Notes under the pieces: model-generated
The model's input: only the letters and a program-made list of their open reading frames with translations
Database searches by the model: none
Told to the model about the DNA's origin: nothing
In this document: in pieces, positions 48,155 through 59,204 of the stretch
Layout of the letters: each line of letters opens with the position of its first letter
How positions within the stretch are numbered: the first letter of the stretch is position 1
Program-made: the position numbers and the translations under genes
Source of the DNA: Hevea brasiliensis
Lineage: Eukaryota > Streptophyta > Magnoliopsida > Malpighiales > Euphorbiaceae
Direction of reading: 5' to 3'
DNA length: 64,000 nt
Assembly (NCBI RefSeq): GCF_030052815.1
Contig: NC_079505.1
Location: 80,516,330-80,580,329 of the forward strand

Positions 48155-50506
48155 TGTAGACCCTTATTTTATGATGAGTATATACATTGAGGTCGTAAGA
48201 AATTCGATGATGAAAAATTATATGACTGTAAGATATAATTAGATGCATGAAACTGAATTATTAATTCTGTGGCATGATCTTGAAAAAAAAAATTTTTGAG
48301 AAATTAATTTAATTTAAATAAAATTTTATTTTGTTTAAATTTAATATAGATAGTTCTTAAGTGGACCTAATTAAGTTTAATTGAGCCCCATGAACCTAAG
48401 AAAGTCTAGTTATGAATTTTAAATATGATCTATTTAATTTATTTTTAAAAATTAAATTAAAAAAAATCTTTTTCTCTATCCCACTCATACAAACTCTCTC
48501 TCCCCATTTGGCGCCCCACTCTCTTTCTCACTCCCTATTAGTGGCACCCCTTTCCCTCTCTTCCCATTGATTGAAACACCTCATCCATATCTCGGTCTCA
48601 CTTAAATTCTGCAATATTAGTTGTTTTATTTAAAAAAAAAAAGGAGGAGAAGAAAAAAAAAAGAGAGGAGGAGGAGAAGACAAAAAAAAAAAAGGAAAAA
48701 AAATTTAAAGAGAGAAATAGTGAAAATTTATTTTAGTTCTTTCTTTCTTGTGATACTTCTTGAATGTTAGTTCTTTTATTTTCTTTTCAAGATCTACGTT
48801 TAATTCTATGTTCTGGTTTTTAATTTATTTTGTATGTTCATATAGATCATGTAATCATGTTTAATTTGAGGGGATACACAACTCTGCACAGATTCAGTTT
48901 TCTGTCTCTCATATTTTTATTATTTTTCGTTATTTTCTGAATCTGTAAAAAATTTGAAAAAATTATATTCATATTCTACACGAAATTCTATTAATTTTAG
49001 GCTCAAGAATTGCTAAAAAATCCTTTAATATTTTGTAAGTTATGGCTATTTGAAGTTAGGGTTCCTGTAAAATCCGATTTGCAGGATATCCAACTTGTGA
49101 AGCCCATATATCCCTTGTTTCGTAATATTTTTGTGTAAATCTGATGTCTAAAATTAAGTTTGAAAATCTTGTGAATATTTTTCAATTAGTTTCGCATTCA
49201 TATATATTATGGTTTGTGAGTTATAAATTTTATAAAAAAGTAGTGCGATTCTGTCATCAGGAAAATTTACGATTTGTGTAGATTATTTGGCTAGAGTTTT
49301 GTTTAATCTATGAATTTTATGATGTTGTATGATATTTTGGCTGTCTTCTGTAAGTTTTTCATGATTTTTAGGCTTGTCTAACTATTTTTCAAAAATCAAA
49401 TTTCTTGTTACTGTCAATCTGCCAAAATTTAGAAATTGTATGTTTATGCATGTTCTTGTATTTTCTTGGGTTCCAATTAATATTTGATCTATTTTCTGTG
49501 CTTTTTTAATTCAATAAGTGTTATGAAGTGTTTGGAATATGTTAGAAGATGTGGATCCTTAAGTAGTTGTAACTAATTAGGAATCTTAACCTTTTATGAG
49601 ATTAGAGTTAGAATCCAATGCAAATTGTTATTGATATTTTCTTATTTTCTTTATTTCTTTTATTTTCTTTAGTTTCTTTATTTTTTATTACAAACAAAAT
49701 TGGTAAGTAGCCCTAAGGTAAGTACCAAAGAAAGCATTTGCGGAAAGCTTATGTGGAGCTAAACGAGAGTAAACCAGAGATATCATTGTCATACTAGAAG
49801 AGAAGACTCTTTTTTAAGAGTAGCTTGCCCCAATAGCAAATGCATTTACTAACAGGTAAGTAGCCCTAAACTCCTCAAATAACCATTGACATGAAATTGT
49901 AGTAATAATAGAATTTTTATTTGGTAAATTAAAATTAACTTTGTTTTTAATTTAATTAACTTTTGCATGTAATTAATTTAAATAAATACTTTTTAAATTA
50001 AAATTGATCTTGTTTATAAATTCAACTAACATTGACACGTAAAATAAATTTAATTTAATACTCGGTAATTGTAAAATAAATTTGCATATTAGAAATCTTT
50101 ATTAAGTTGTGATTGTTTGGGCCTTATGTGATATTAGAATAAATTACACATATACATAATTAATTTAGTTTAATTATCCTTAGGATTACTTGGTGAAAAA
50201 TTAATTAATTAGGTTAAATAGAAACGTAGGGTTATTTGAAATTGAATTTATTTGTAAATTAAATTCTCAATAATAAATTAATTTTAGTCATCTGATAAAT
50301 ATCATTTAAATAATTAACAATCTCATAGATAGAAATTAGTTGTACATGAAAGTTGTTTATAAACAATAATCCTTTTATGAATTACTTGCGTGTGTATGAT
50401 TAGAATTGCATTTTTTAAAATAAAGTTTAATAAAGGAATAATAAACAAGACTTCTAGAAACACTAGTAGAGGACTGGCACTTGAATTAACGAGATTAGAC
50501 CAGGCA

Positions 50507-53500
50507 TAAGGTGTGACACCCCTTACCCGTCTGCAATGTAGCCAAGTAAGATATGCCACACAGTGTGTCGGATCACCAATTCATATTTCCATTACAATTT
50601 ACCCTTTTTAATTCATTTATTTACAATTTTTTATTGAGACAACCTAACAAGTATTGAGAAAATGCTAAAAGATTAGCAAAGAAAATTATAACATAAATAA
50701 ATATTGCAAATGTGACTTATACAATAATATAAGCATAAATTTATTATTTTTAGATCATTTTTTTTTGTACATTATTTATTATTTATGTTATAATTTTCTT
50801 TGCTAATGTTTTAGCATTTTCTCAATACTTGCTAGGTTGTCTCAAATTATCTCATAATAAGTAAATTTTAATATCGGTCCAGTTCATTTCGATTCTTTCT
50901 AATAAATAATTATTCTAATTTATTTTAGGCCATCTCACTCATTTATTTTATTTAATTTCTAATATTTTTAATTGCTAATATTCTTAACTTATTTCAATAA
51001 ATTTCATTGCCCAAGTAACCTATGACAGGCTGACTAAACTGAATAACGGGTCGTTGGCACTAGACACCGCGGTGCCTTGGGCCGTCATACCATGGGACGC
51101 GGAACGTCAACCACGTATGCAGTCAATATGGCTAAAAAGCCATGATAACACATAATCGGGCATAAAAGCCATGAATATGGGCATAAAGCCATGAATGCGG
51201 ACATAAAGCCATAAATATAGGCATAAAAGCTTTTCGCAGTACTATTAAACAATACCCTATTGGCATGCCAATCTATCCAATCTGACACACATGTCTAGGC
51301 AATACATGGGCACATAGTACCATAAAGAGTTTATATGTTTCATCATTTCATTATATTTTTCGTTTATATTTTTTTAGCATTCTAATTTTGTTTATAATGG
51401 AAACATAATTTCCAAATTCACATTTCTAGGTAATTTATGCATTCATCGTAATATTCATGCTAATTACAATTCACATTTATTTAATCTCATGTACTATTCA
51501 CATTCAAAACATCTTTCCTTTCTCTCTTGATGGGAACCTAAATCCCAAATGACACTTTTATCACATTTATTCATTCAACAATCTATTCATGTAAGGTACA
51601 TTTCATACTTCAAGTTGTATTGCTAATATATTATGAACTCCATTGGTGTTGGGAGTATAAGTCTCAACAATCCATCTAGGTTAATTTCATTTCCTATTCA
51701 AGTGGTATCACTCATGTTTTATTTAACCTACTAGTAATGGGAATACAAATCTTAATTATATATTCACATAACTTAAATGTTCATTAAGTCATTTAGGTAA
51801 ATTACTATTTCTATTCCAAGTAATCCATGAATATTTCATGGATTCCAAATTTCATTCCTTAATTTCCTCTACTAATTTAGTTCTTACACTTTGTGTCTTT
51901 GTACTACTATTCACATTACTATTCATTCAAATTATTGACTTTTTAATACATAATAAATTTATTGAACCTAAGTTCTCCAAGACACCACATTTTTCATTTT
52001 ATTTTTGTTGGTATTGATTTCCAATACCATTTCAAAGCTTATCTTATGTTATTCAAAATTTTCAGATTTCATACCCTAGGTTTACTGTTCCATTGGTCAT
52101 TTGTACAGTAGGAATTTGATAAAATTGTCTTCATGAAAGTTGTTCCTTATTGTGTCTAGTTACATTTCGTTTTTTTGAATCACTCCATTTGGAGTTTTTT
52201 AGCTCAAGTTATGGTCATTTTACCATAACTGGCCAGATTGACCTGTACTAAAATTTCTAGGCAATTTGGTTCTGTCAGATTTTGTGACCTAAGTTTGGTT
52301 GGCAATTTGACTAAGTTATGGTCAGAATTTGGATTTGTGTTCCTCATGAAAGTTGTAGGGTTATATCTCATCTTTCTGCTGGTAAAATTTTAGTTCAATT
52401 GAACTTTTCTACACTAAGTTATGACAATTTGAACAAACACTGTTCATTTTATCATTTTCTAGGGACAACACGTTGGTTACCCGGATTAGAGTAATCTTTA
52501 GGTCAGCTTGGTTTAGTTTTCTGGGCAGGATTTCTTCACCAAAGTTGTGCTATTATGTGTCTAATTTCTTTTCCAATTGACCTTGCACCAATTGAACATA
52601 TACAACTCCAGTTATTACTATCCAAACCTGCTGGACTCATGGTCAGTCCTGCAGGTCAGCCAAGGCAGCAATACTAACTTCAATTCCCACTATACAAACC
52701 ATTTCATTTCTCATTCATACATAACCAAATGGTCGCTAATTGACCATTAAAACTTACTTTCACTATTGCATGATCAAAGTCTCAATTTCATACCTAAACC
52801 CTAACCCATTTCATCTCAAATCATGCATTCACTTACCTTTCACCATCCTAAACAATACGTTAGTGTTAAGGGCAGCTAGGGTACCATTTTAATTCAAGAA
52901 AATCTTCAAAACCCTACCAAGCCCAAGGCTGCTGGAATTTTAAGAAAAGCTTACATATGGTATATTTTTAATTTTCATGCAAATTTACATTCCACTCCAC
53001 TCCTTTAACGTGAATCAAAAGAGAATGAATGAGTTTAGTCACTAACCTCTTTTAACCACTTTCTTGGCTTATTAAAACTTTCAATTTTATTCACTTTATG
53101 ACAATCAAAATGTTACTCTTGATGTGAAGATTAATTTTTGTGAAGGTTGTGTAGGGTTTTGGGGTGGAAAACTTAGGGAAAATCAAGCTCAAAGCTTGAT
53201 GAAAATGGAGGAATTAATGGATGGCCGGATACTTGAGGGACAGAAAGTGAGAAAATGAGCTGAAATTTTGTGTATTTATCTCTAATTTTATCTCTTAAAT
53301 AAATTTGTTAAATGGTGATTGGTGAAAAGAATTTAAATGACATCATCATGATGTCATAATTCCAATTTTCTTCATTTTTCTTTTCCTTTCTTTTTTACTC
53401 ATTTTCAATTAAATTTTTAGCAATATTTATTCATATTTTAGATCATAATAATTATTTACTTAACTGGACAAGTAGGCCAAAAATCACCTCTGAAGGCGAA

Positions 53501-53904
53501 ATGACCAAAATGCCCTCCATTTGGCTTAATAGACTAAAATTGTCTGTACCGATTGAAAAATTTTTCTAAACATTTTCTTGGCATTCTAATGCCATAAGAA
53601 CCTCAATGACCCTTCTCTGGAGTTTCAAAAATTATTTTATAAATTTTTCCTCGGGTCTAGGGCTCCTAGTTGCGAGAACCGCAACTTCCCACTAGGTTAC
53701 CCATCGCCAGGGCACCGGCTCATTTAACTTAGTTGTATTTTATTTCTAAAATTTTTCCTAAATTTTTCTTATTAATATTTGAGTTATTTATGATTCCTCA
53801 CTCTAATCTAAATATTTTTTCAAACGTTCTAGCTATCCAAACCGACACCGGTCACTAAAATAGTAGAGTGTACGGAATTGCTACAGGGAGGGTGTTACAT
53901 AAGG
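50507..53904 (-). mobile_element. Solo LTR (3.39 kb) nested in the Tat-like 5' LTR
   Basis: The insert 50512-53899 starts TGTGACACCCC and ends GGGTGTTACA on the plus strand, so its own orientation is minus (TGTAACACCC to GGGTGTCACA). TAAGG flanks it on both sides (50507-50511 and 53900-53904). The intact 3' LTR of the host element shows the unsplit sequence at 61640-61652. Its middle part matches the first solo LTR in inverted orientation, for example the ACTCCAAATGGAGTGATTCA segment (RC near 52177; forward near 27554). A tandem array of about 20-base units (GCATAAAGCCATGAATATG) lies at 51125-51232. Confidence 0.85.
50635..50844. repeat. Near-perfect inverted repeat, 66-bp arms
   Basis: Arm 1 (50635-50700) starts TGAGACAACCTAACAAGTAT; arm 2 (50779-50844) is its reverse complement with about two mismatches in 66. 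The 78-base loop is A/T-rich. It may be a small MITE inserted in the LTR or a hairpin belonging to the LTR itself. No obvious target-site duplication flanks it. Confidence 0.85.
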
Positions 53905-54311
53905 GGTGCCTAACACCTTCCTCTTACATACCCACTATCCCGACCCTAGATATTGAGCTATGGTAATGACGGTTATGGAAACTCTGCAAGGAGTAAGTAG
54001 CCATCCATGACCCTCGGAAGAAACACTGAATATGTCCCGGTTTTTACCCGGGTGGTGACTCATGTCTATCTATGCCTTCGTGGCATAAATTCTTAATACC
54101 GTGATAGTGTTATGGGAAGATGGCACTTACCAGTGGTTTGATTCTATTAGGATTATATTATGTGCATGTCTAGGAAATGCTGTCTAAGGAGGTGGTACTT
54201 AAGTGAGACCATTGTGACTCCACCATCTTTCTTGGGCATTATCTGTGCATTTTATATAATTCTAGTAGATGATATTTTGCTTCACGCCCCCTCCTCCCCC
54301 CTCCTACAGTT

Positions 54312-54329
54312 TGGCGACACCATTGGGGA
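54312..54329 (+). other. Primer-binding site, tRNA-Arg-like
   Basis: TGGCGACACCATTGGGGA closely resembles the TGGCGACTCCACTGGGGA site reported for Ogre/Tat elements, with two differences. It lies some 60 bases beyond the end of LTR homology. Confidence 0.65.
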
Positions 54330-55299
54330 TTAAATGGATAGTTACTCCAACATATTTCTATTAGTCTAATATTATTCCTCTATTAAACTGTTTGCATTGC
54401 ACTACACTATCACACAAATCACCCTTGCCCTTTTTAGCCCCGTTAGTACTAGCCAAGGGGACCATAGTTCTACTTGAACTATGACGAATTGGTGAATGCT
54501 AGCAACCCATGCCCATACCTTCGAGTATATAAAAGAGTCACAGCTCTGATCGTTGTGCTTAATGGACAAGCTCTGGCATGGGTGACCCTTTTCCTACCCG
54601 ATGAAGCCCATGAGCCATAGATTTCAGCCCTAGGTACCCCGTAGATTTTTGTTGTGCTGGATTTATAACTTTACTATTCAAATCATAAGTTCTGATGGTA
54701 GTTGAGATGAACCTAGGCCTATGCATAAGCCCAATGTGTGTATAGGCCCAAGTCCATTTCAAAAGAGATGAACCTAGGCCTATGCATAAACCCAATGTGT
54801 GTACAGGTCCAAGTCTATTTCAAAACCCATGTTAAGCAAGAGGATGCTTGCTTATAGTTACACTTTAAGGATATAAATCCTTTGTTTGTGAGGGAAGGAT
54901 CGTCCTGGACCACCCCTTGTTGATGTGTCCAGTTACCGTAGCCTAGGATAGAATGTTTTCCTACCCTGCACTTGAGAGCTGAAGGTATAAGGGTGCGAAG
55001 ATTCAGTTTTGGAGATGTTCTTTTAGGTTTTGATTCAGTCTTTGGTTCAATTTTAGTTCGATTTATATGATTTGGTTTTAGTCCAGTTCTGGTTCTATTG
55101 GTATGGTTCAGTTTTGGTTTTGTAAAAGTAAAGGCAAAAAAAAAAAAAAAATGGTCCATTCATGCATTGCATTCATGTACATAGCATGCTTAGGTTAACC
55201 CTTAAATCCCATTTTTTCAAGCAAATATAGCCTGAAAACACACCAAAGAGACTTCCAATCAGGTCACTTGGGTTAGGAAAGGGAAGAGACTAGTAAGGA

Positions 55300-57560
55300 T
55301 TTCACCTGCACTACTTAAGATGGAAGAAACTATGGGCGTACTTGATGAAATATTGAACGCTAATATGTTTGAGCTAGAAGAGAAAATTGTGGTCAACTTT
55401 TGAGAAGAGGCCCTGAGGTAGGTCAATTAAGTGGCATTAAAGTTACTAAGGTTCAAATTATGTCTTGCACCCCAAGAAGATTTTCCCAATTCAACTAACA
55501 TTTATCCAGATTTCGAGCATCTTAAAGCTCAAGCCTCCTGTAGCTCTTAGCACCCAGACCACCACCAAATTCACTCCCACCTAGCTATGATATCAATCAA
55601 TACTGCCAGTTCCACTAAACCCATGGTCATGGCACTGGCTGATGCTTCCAACTTAAGCATAATATTTAAGACTTAATTGATACCAAAAGGATAATTGACC
55701 TAGAAAATGAACCAAAAAAACCCATACTAGCCCCATGCTTAACCAAAATTTTCACCTACACCAAGTCTCTACATGATCTCCATCACCCTAAATAACCCTA
55801 ACAGAATTATTGACTTTATCCAACCCATCCAAAAGCTCAATGAACCTATCTAACCCAACCAAAAACCCAATGAACCTCAGTCTATAATGGTTGTTGACAT
55901 TTGTCATAATTCTAGCTATGATGAGAGTCCTTTGGATGTCTAGACAAATTCTGATGAGGAGGTAGTTGCATTACAAGTAGATAGTTCAGATCTACCAATG
56001 TCTAGTTTTCAAGTTGCTAGGATCTATAAAAACTAGATAGATCTAAAAGTGGCTACTATGAAGAAAGGGATGAGATTTTTTCTTAGCATAGACCTAGGAG
56101 AAAGTATAAATGGTCTGGTGACTTTTCTTGAGATGAAGGGGCAGATTACGAGTCATGGTTTGGACTATGAGCTAACAAAAGAGGAAGAAGAGCCAAAGCC
56201 TCCTAAGTTCTTGAAAGAGGGGGTAATTACCTTGACATATGATTAGGGGTTACCACATGTGAAAGAATTAGAGCAGAAAATCAACACCATTGATCTAAAG
56301 ACTGCATGGAAGCCAAGAACCTAAAGTTACACTCCTAAGTTTGAGTTTGTCTTTTGTAATACTTACAGTAGTGATACTGATGTCTCCATTTCTGATGTAC
56401 TTAATGAAGATTTCAAGGCAAAAATTACTAATATGACTAGTCCTTTTGCTTACTTATTTGATATTTATTCTAATAGGCATATGCATGGCATTCATAATCA
56501 TTTAGAATCAATTTCTATTAATGCATCAAAATCGGTCTCTATTAATTTGGGTACACCAAATAATCCTAAAGACATTAAGTTAGCTGAAGATTTAACCCAA
56601 GAAGAAAGAGATAAATTTATAGTCTTGTTAATAAAGTACCAAGAAGCACATGCCTCGAGCTTAAAATTAGATGGCCGATTCCCAAGCCAAGCTAGTGTTC
56701 CCATAGGAAAAGAATGATCAAAAGTTAACTTAGCTAGTTATCCTAATAAGGAGTAAAATTTCATGCTATGAAGGATTAATAGTAGCACATGTGGACCTAG
56801 AGGAAGAAGGAAAATGATATGAAAACATAAGGAGGTCTCTGGAAGTGAGAGAATACTCGCAATAAGCCTACAAAAGAGATAGAGCAACAATTCATAGATT
56901 AGCCACTCAACTTACTTTAGCTGGGGGGCAGTTCTACAAACTCTTATGTGTGATAGAAAAATAGGCTGAGCAAATAATGAAAGAAGTACATGCAGGAATG
57001 TGTGGTCCCCATATGAATGAAAATGTTCTAATTGGGAAAAAAAATGTTCGAAATATATAAGGATTAGCCTGAAAAACTCCTTTATATTCTTTAAGGTTAT
57101 CATAGTACTACAAGGACATCCACGAGGGCAACCCCATTCTCTTTAGTGTATGGGACTAAAGTAGTGTTATCCATTAAGCAAGAGGTCAAATCCTTAAGAG
57201 TGATGCTAAAAACTAAGATCCTAGAAAATGAGTGGGCCTATAAGAGATATGAAGAACTAGCTTTGATTGATGAAAAGAGAATGTGAGCCTTGTATCATAT
57301 GCAGGCTTATCCGAGGAAGATAGCTAAGGCCTTTAATAAGAAGGTGAAGCCAAGAAAGATCAAAGAAGGAGACATGATTTTGAAACAAGCCTAGCCCATC
57401 CCTTTTGACATAAGAGAAACGTTTAAACCAAACTAGGATGGTCCATACATAGTCAGAAAAATCTTACTAGGAGGTGTTATAAGAATATCAAACATGGATG
57501 AGAATGAGTTTCAAGAACCAGTCAACTTAGACAGACTCAAATGGTACTTTGTATGAGATA
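55300..57560 (+). pseudogene. Degenerate gag-pol remains of the Tat-like element
   Basis: Short open pieces broken by many stops. Identified parts: an aspartic-protease-to-RT linker with AEDLTQEERDKFIVLLIKYQ (56586-56645), where Tat elements have the stretch before their RT; then, after a deletion, the integrase C-terminal region from VYGTKVVLPIK (57149) through YEELALIDEKRM (57250-57285) and AKAFNKKVKPRKIKEGDMIL (57322-57380) to NLDRLKWYFV (57527-57555). The piece before 56250 is acidic and unidentified. The DNA between linker and integrase tail is far too short to hold RT and RNase H, so an internal deletion of several kilobases occurred. Confidence 0.72.
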
Positions 57561-58433
57561 TGCCCGCTAAGCTGAAAACTTACAAAAGGCGGTCTAGGTA
57601 AAAATAAGGGTAAAAAAAAAAGAAAAGAAAAAAAATGCTAGATTGAAAATCTACAAAAGGTGGTTTAGGCAAAAAGAGAGATGAGAGAAGATCTGGATGA
57701 AAAATTTGAAAAGGCCATTCAGCAGGTTATAAAGCTTATTTCTAACTTTAAAAGGTTAAAAATTTGGTAAAACTAAATGTAAGAGGGAGTAATGTTGTAC
57801 CTAAATAAATAAAGAAGCTTTTATTATATTAACCAGGAATATGTTTTATTTAATTATGATTGTGAATGTTTGTGTCTTGAGAGATACATTAAAAGATTAA
57901 GTAATTGAACTGCATTGTTTTGATTTAATATATATCTTCTGAGTATGACAAGATAGGTGCTTGATATAAATGTCCTGACAATTATCTAATTTCAAGAAAA
58001 AAAAAAAAAGAGAGCTTGCTAGGTGGAAAACCCGAAAGGGCCGCTTAGGCAAAAGTTAGAGCAAGCCCGCTAAGATGAAAATCTAAAATGATATTTCAGG
58101 CAAAAGTTAGGGCACAGAGAATGGAGTTCATGGAAGAGAAATGAGTCAAGGCAGAAACCATGGGGGGAGAGAAGAAAAAGAAAAATTAGAGGGAAATTGT
58201 ATTGTGACCTTAAGGAAGTCTTTTTTGGTAAACAATTCTTCTCAAAAATTTTGAGATTATAAGAAAGTTTTTACAAAAAGAGGTCCACCAGAGAACTAAG
58301 TTTTTTTAGAATCTTTAGTAAAATCAGTATGCCCATGATAGGAAGTAGCATACAAGAAACACAAAAATCACAAAAAGAGTTTTGAGACCCAATCATCTCA
58401 ATTTTTTTAAATCATGAAATAAAATTTTTTTTT

Positions 58434-58857
58434 TAAGTCCTTGGAAATTGTTTAGCGCACACGACATAGTTGTGTAAGGCGTAGAAGAACTTGCATCAAC
58501 ATGTCACTTGTAGGTGTGTAAGGCGTAGAAGAATATGCATCACCACAGTTTCAAGTATCGAACTACGAGGGGATCTGATTCTTCCTCAGGATAGCTAGGG
58601 GATACGTAGGTAGTTTAGGACTGCGGTACTAAATATGAACCCACAACATTTCATGATAGATGTTTTTTGGTAAGTCCTTAGATGTTGTTTAGGGCATATG
58701 GCATAGTTGTGTAAGGCATAGAAGAACATGCATCACCGCAGTTTCAAGTATCGAATTACGAGTAAGTATGATTCTTTCTCAGGATAGCGAGGGGGATACG
58801 TAGGTAGTTTAGGACCGCGGTCCTAAATACGAATCCACAATATTTCAAATCATACAG
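58434..58857 (+). repeat. Two tandem copies of a ~190-235-bp unit
   Basis: Two copies (about 58434-58670 and 58671-58857) share TAAGTCCTT, CATAGTTGTGTAAGGC, GTTTCAAGTATCGAA and GGATACGTAGGTAGTTTAGG. The first copy also has an internal duplication of GTGTAAGGCGTAGAAGAA. They lie in the internal region just upstream of the 3' LTR. Confidence 0.85.
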
Positions 58858-59105
58858 TTGCCATTATCATGAGACCGTAGCTAATCTCATGATGCAGAGT
58901 GTATCGATAGAGCAAGATGCACTAAATTTTCATATGACACAATTATCACTGTTATGAGACCGTAGCAAGTCTCATGACACAGAGTATATCAACAGAGCAA
59001 GATACACTCATTTTTTACATGATAAAGTTATTACTGTTATGAGATCTTAGCTAGTCTCATAACATAGAGTATGTTGACCGAGCAAGATATACTTGATCCT
59101 CATAG
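58858..59105 (+). repeat. Three tandem copies of a ~84-bp unit
   Basis: Copies start near 58858, 58941 and 59026. Each holds TATGAGACCGTAGC (or close), TCTCATGAC, an AGAGTAT and GAGCAAGATACACT. Within a unit the ATGAGACC and TCTCATGA parts are short inverted repeats. Confidence 0.85.
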
Positions 59106-59204
59106 CCAATGTTTCATAGTTATTAGAAGATTGAGTTTCACTTTGACGAAACTTGAGCAATGCTTTCGCATTGATTTCAACTTTCGCTAAAGTGGAGGGC
59201 AAAC

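Larger units (their letters stand above)
48155..54249 (+). repeat. 5' LTR of the Tat-like element, split by a solo LTR
   Basis: Begins TGTAGACCCTTATTTT. Homology to the 3' LTR ends at about 54249 (GTGCATTTTA); the true end may be about 54308, just before the primer site. Without the nested insert the homologous part is about 2.7 kb. Compared with the 3' LTR it lacks about 85 bases around 48630, which in the 3' copy include a TATA-like CTATAAATACC. Confidence 0.8.

Noticed and set aside
48480..48720. Regulatory purine tract of the RPE promoter
   Set aside because: The same tract occurs in the 3' LTR at 59760-59830, so it belongs to the Tat-like LTR.
56498..56704. Minus-strand ORF in the Tat-like element
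   Set aside because: It is the antisense of the recognisable plus-strand protease-to-RT linker.
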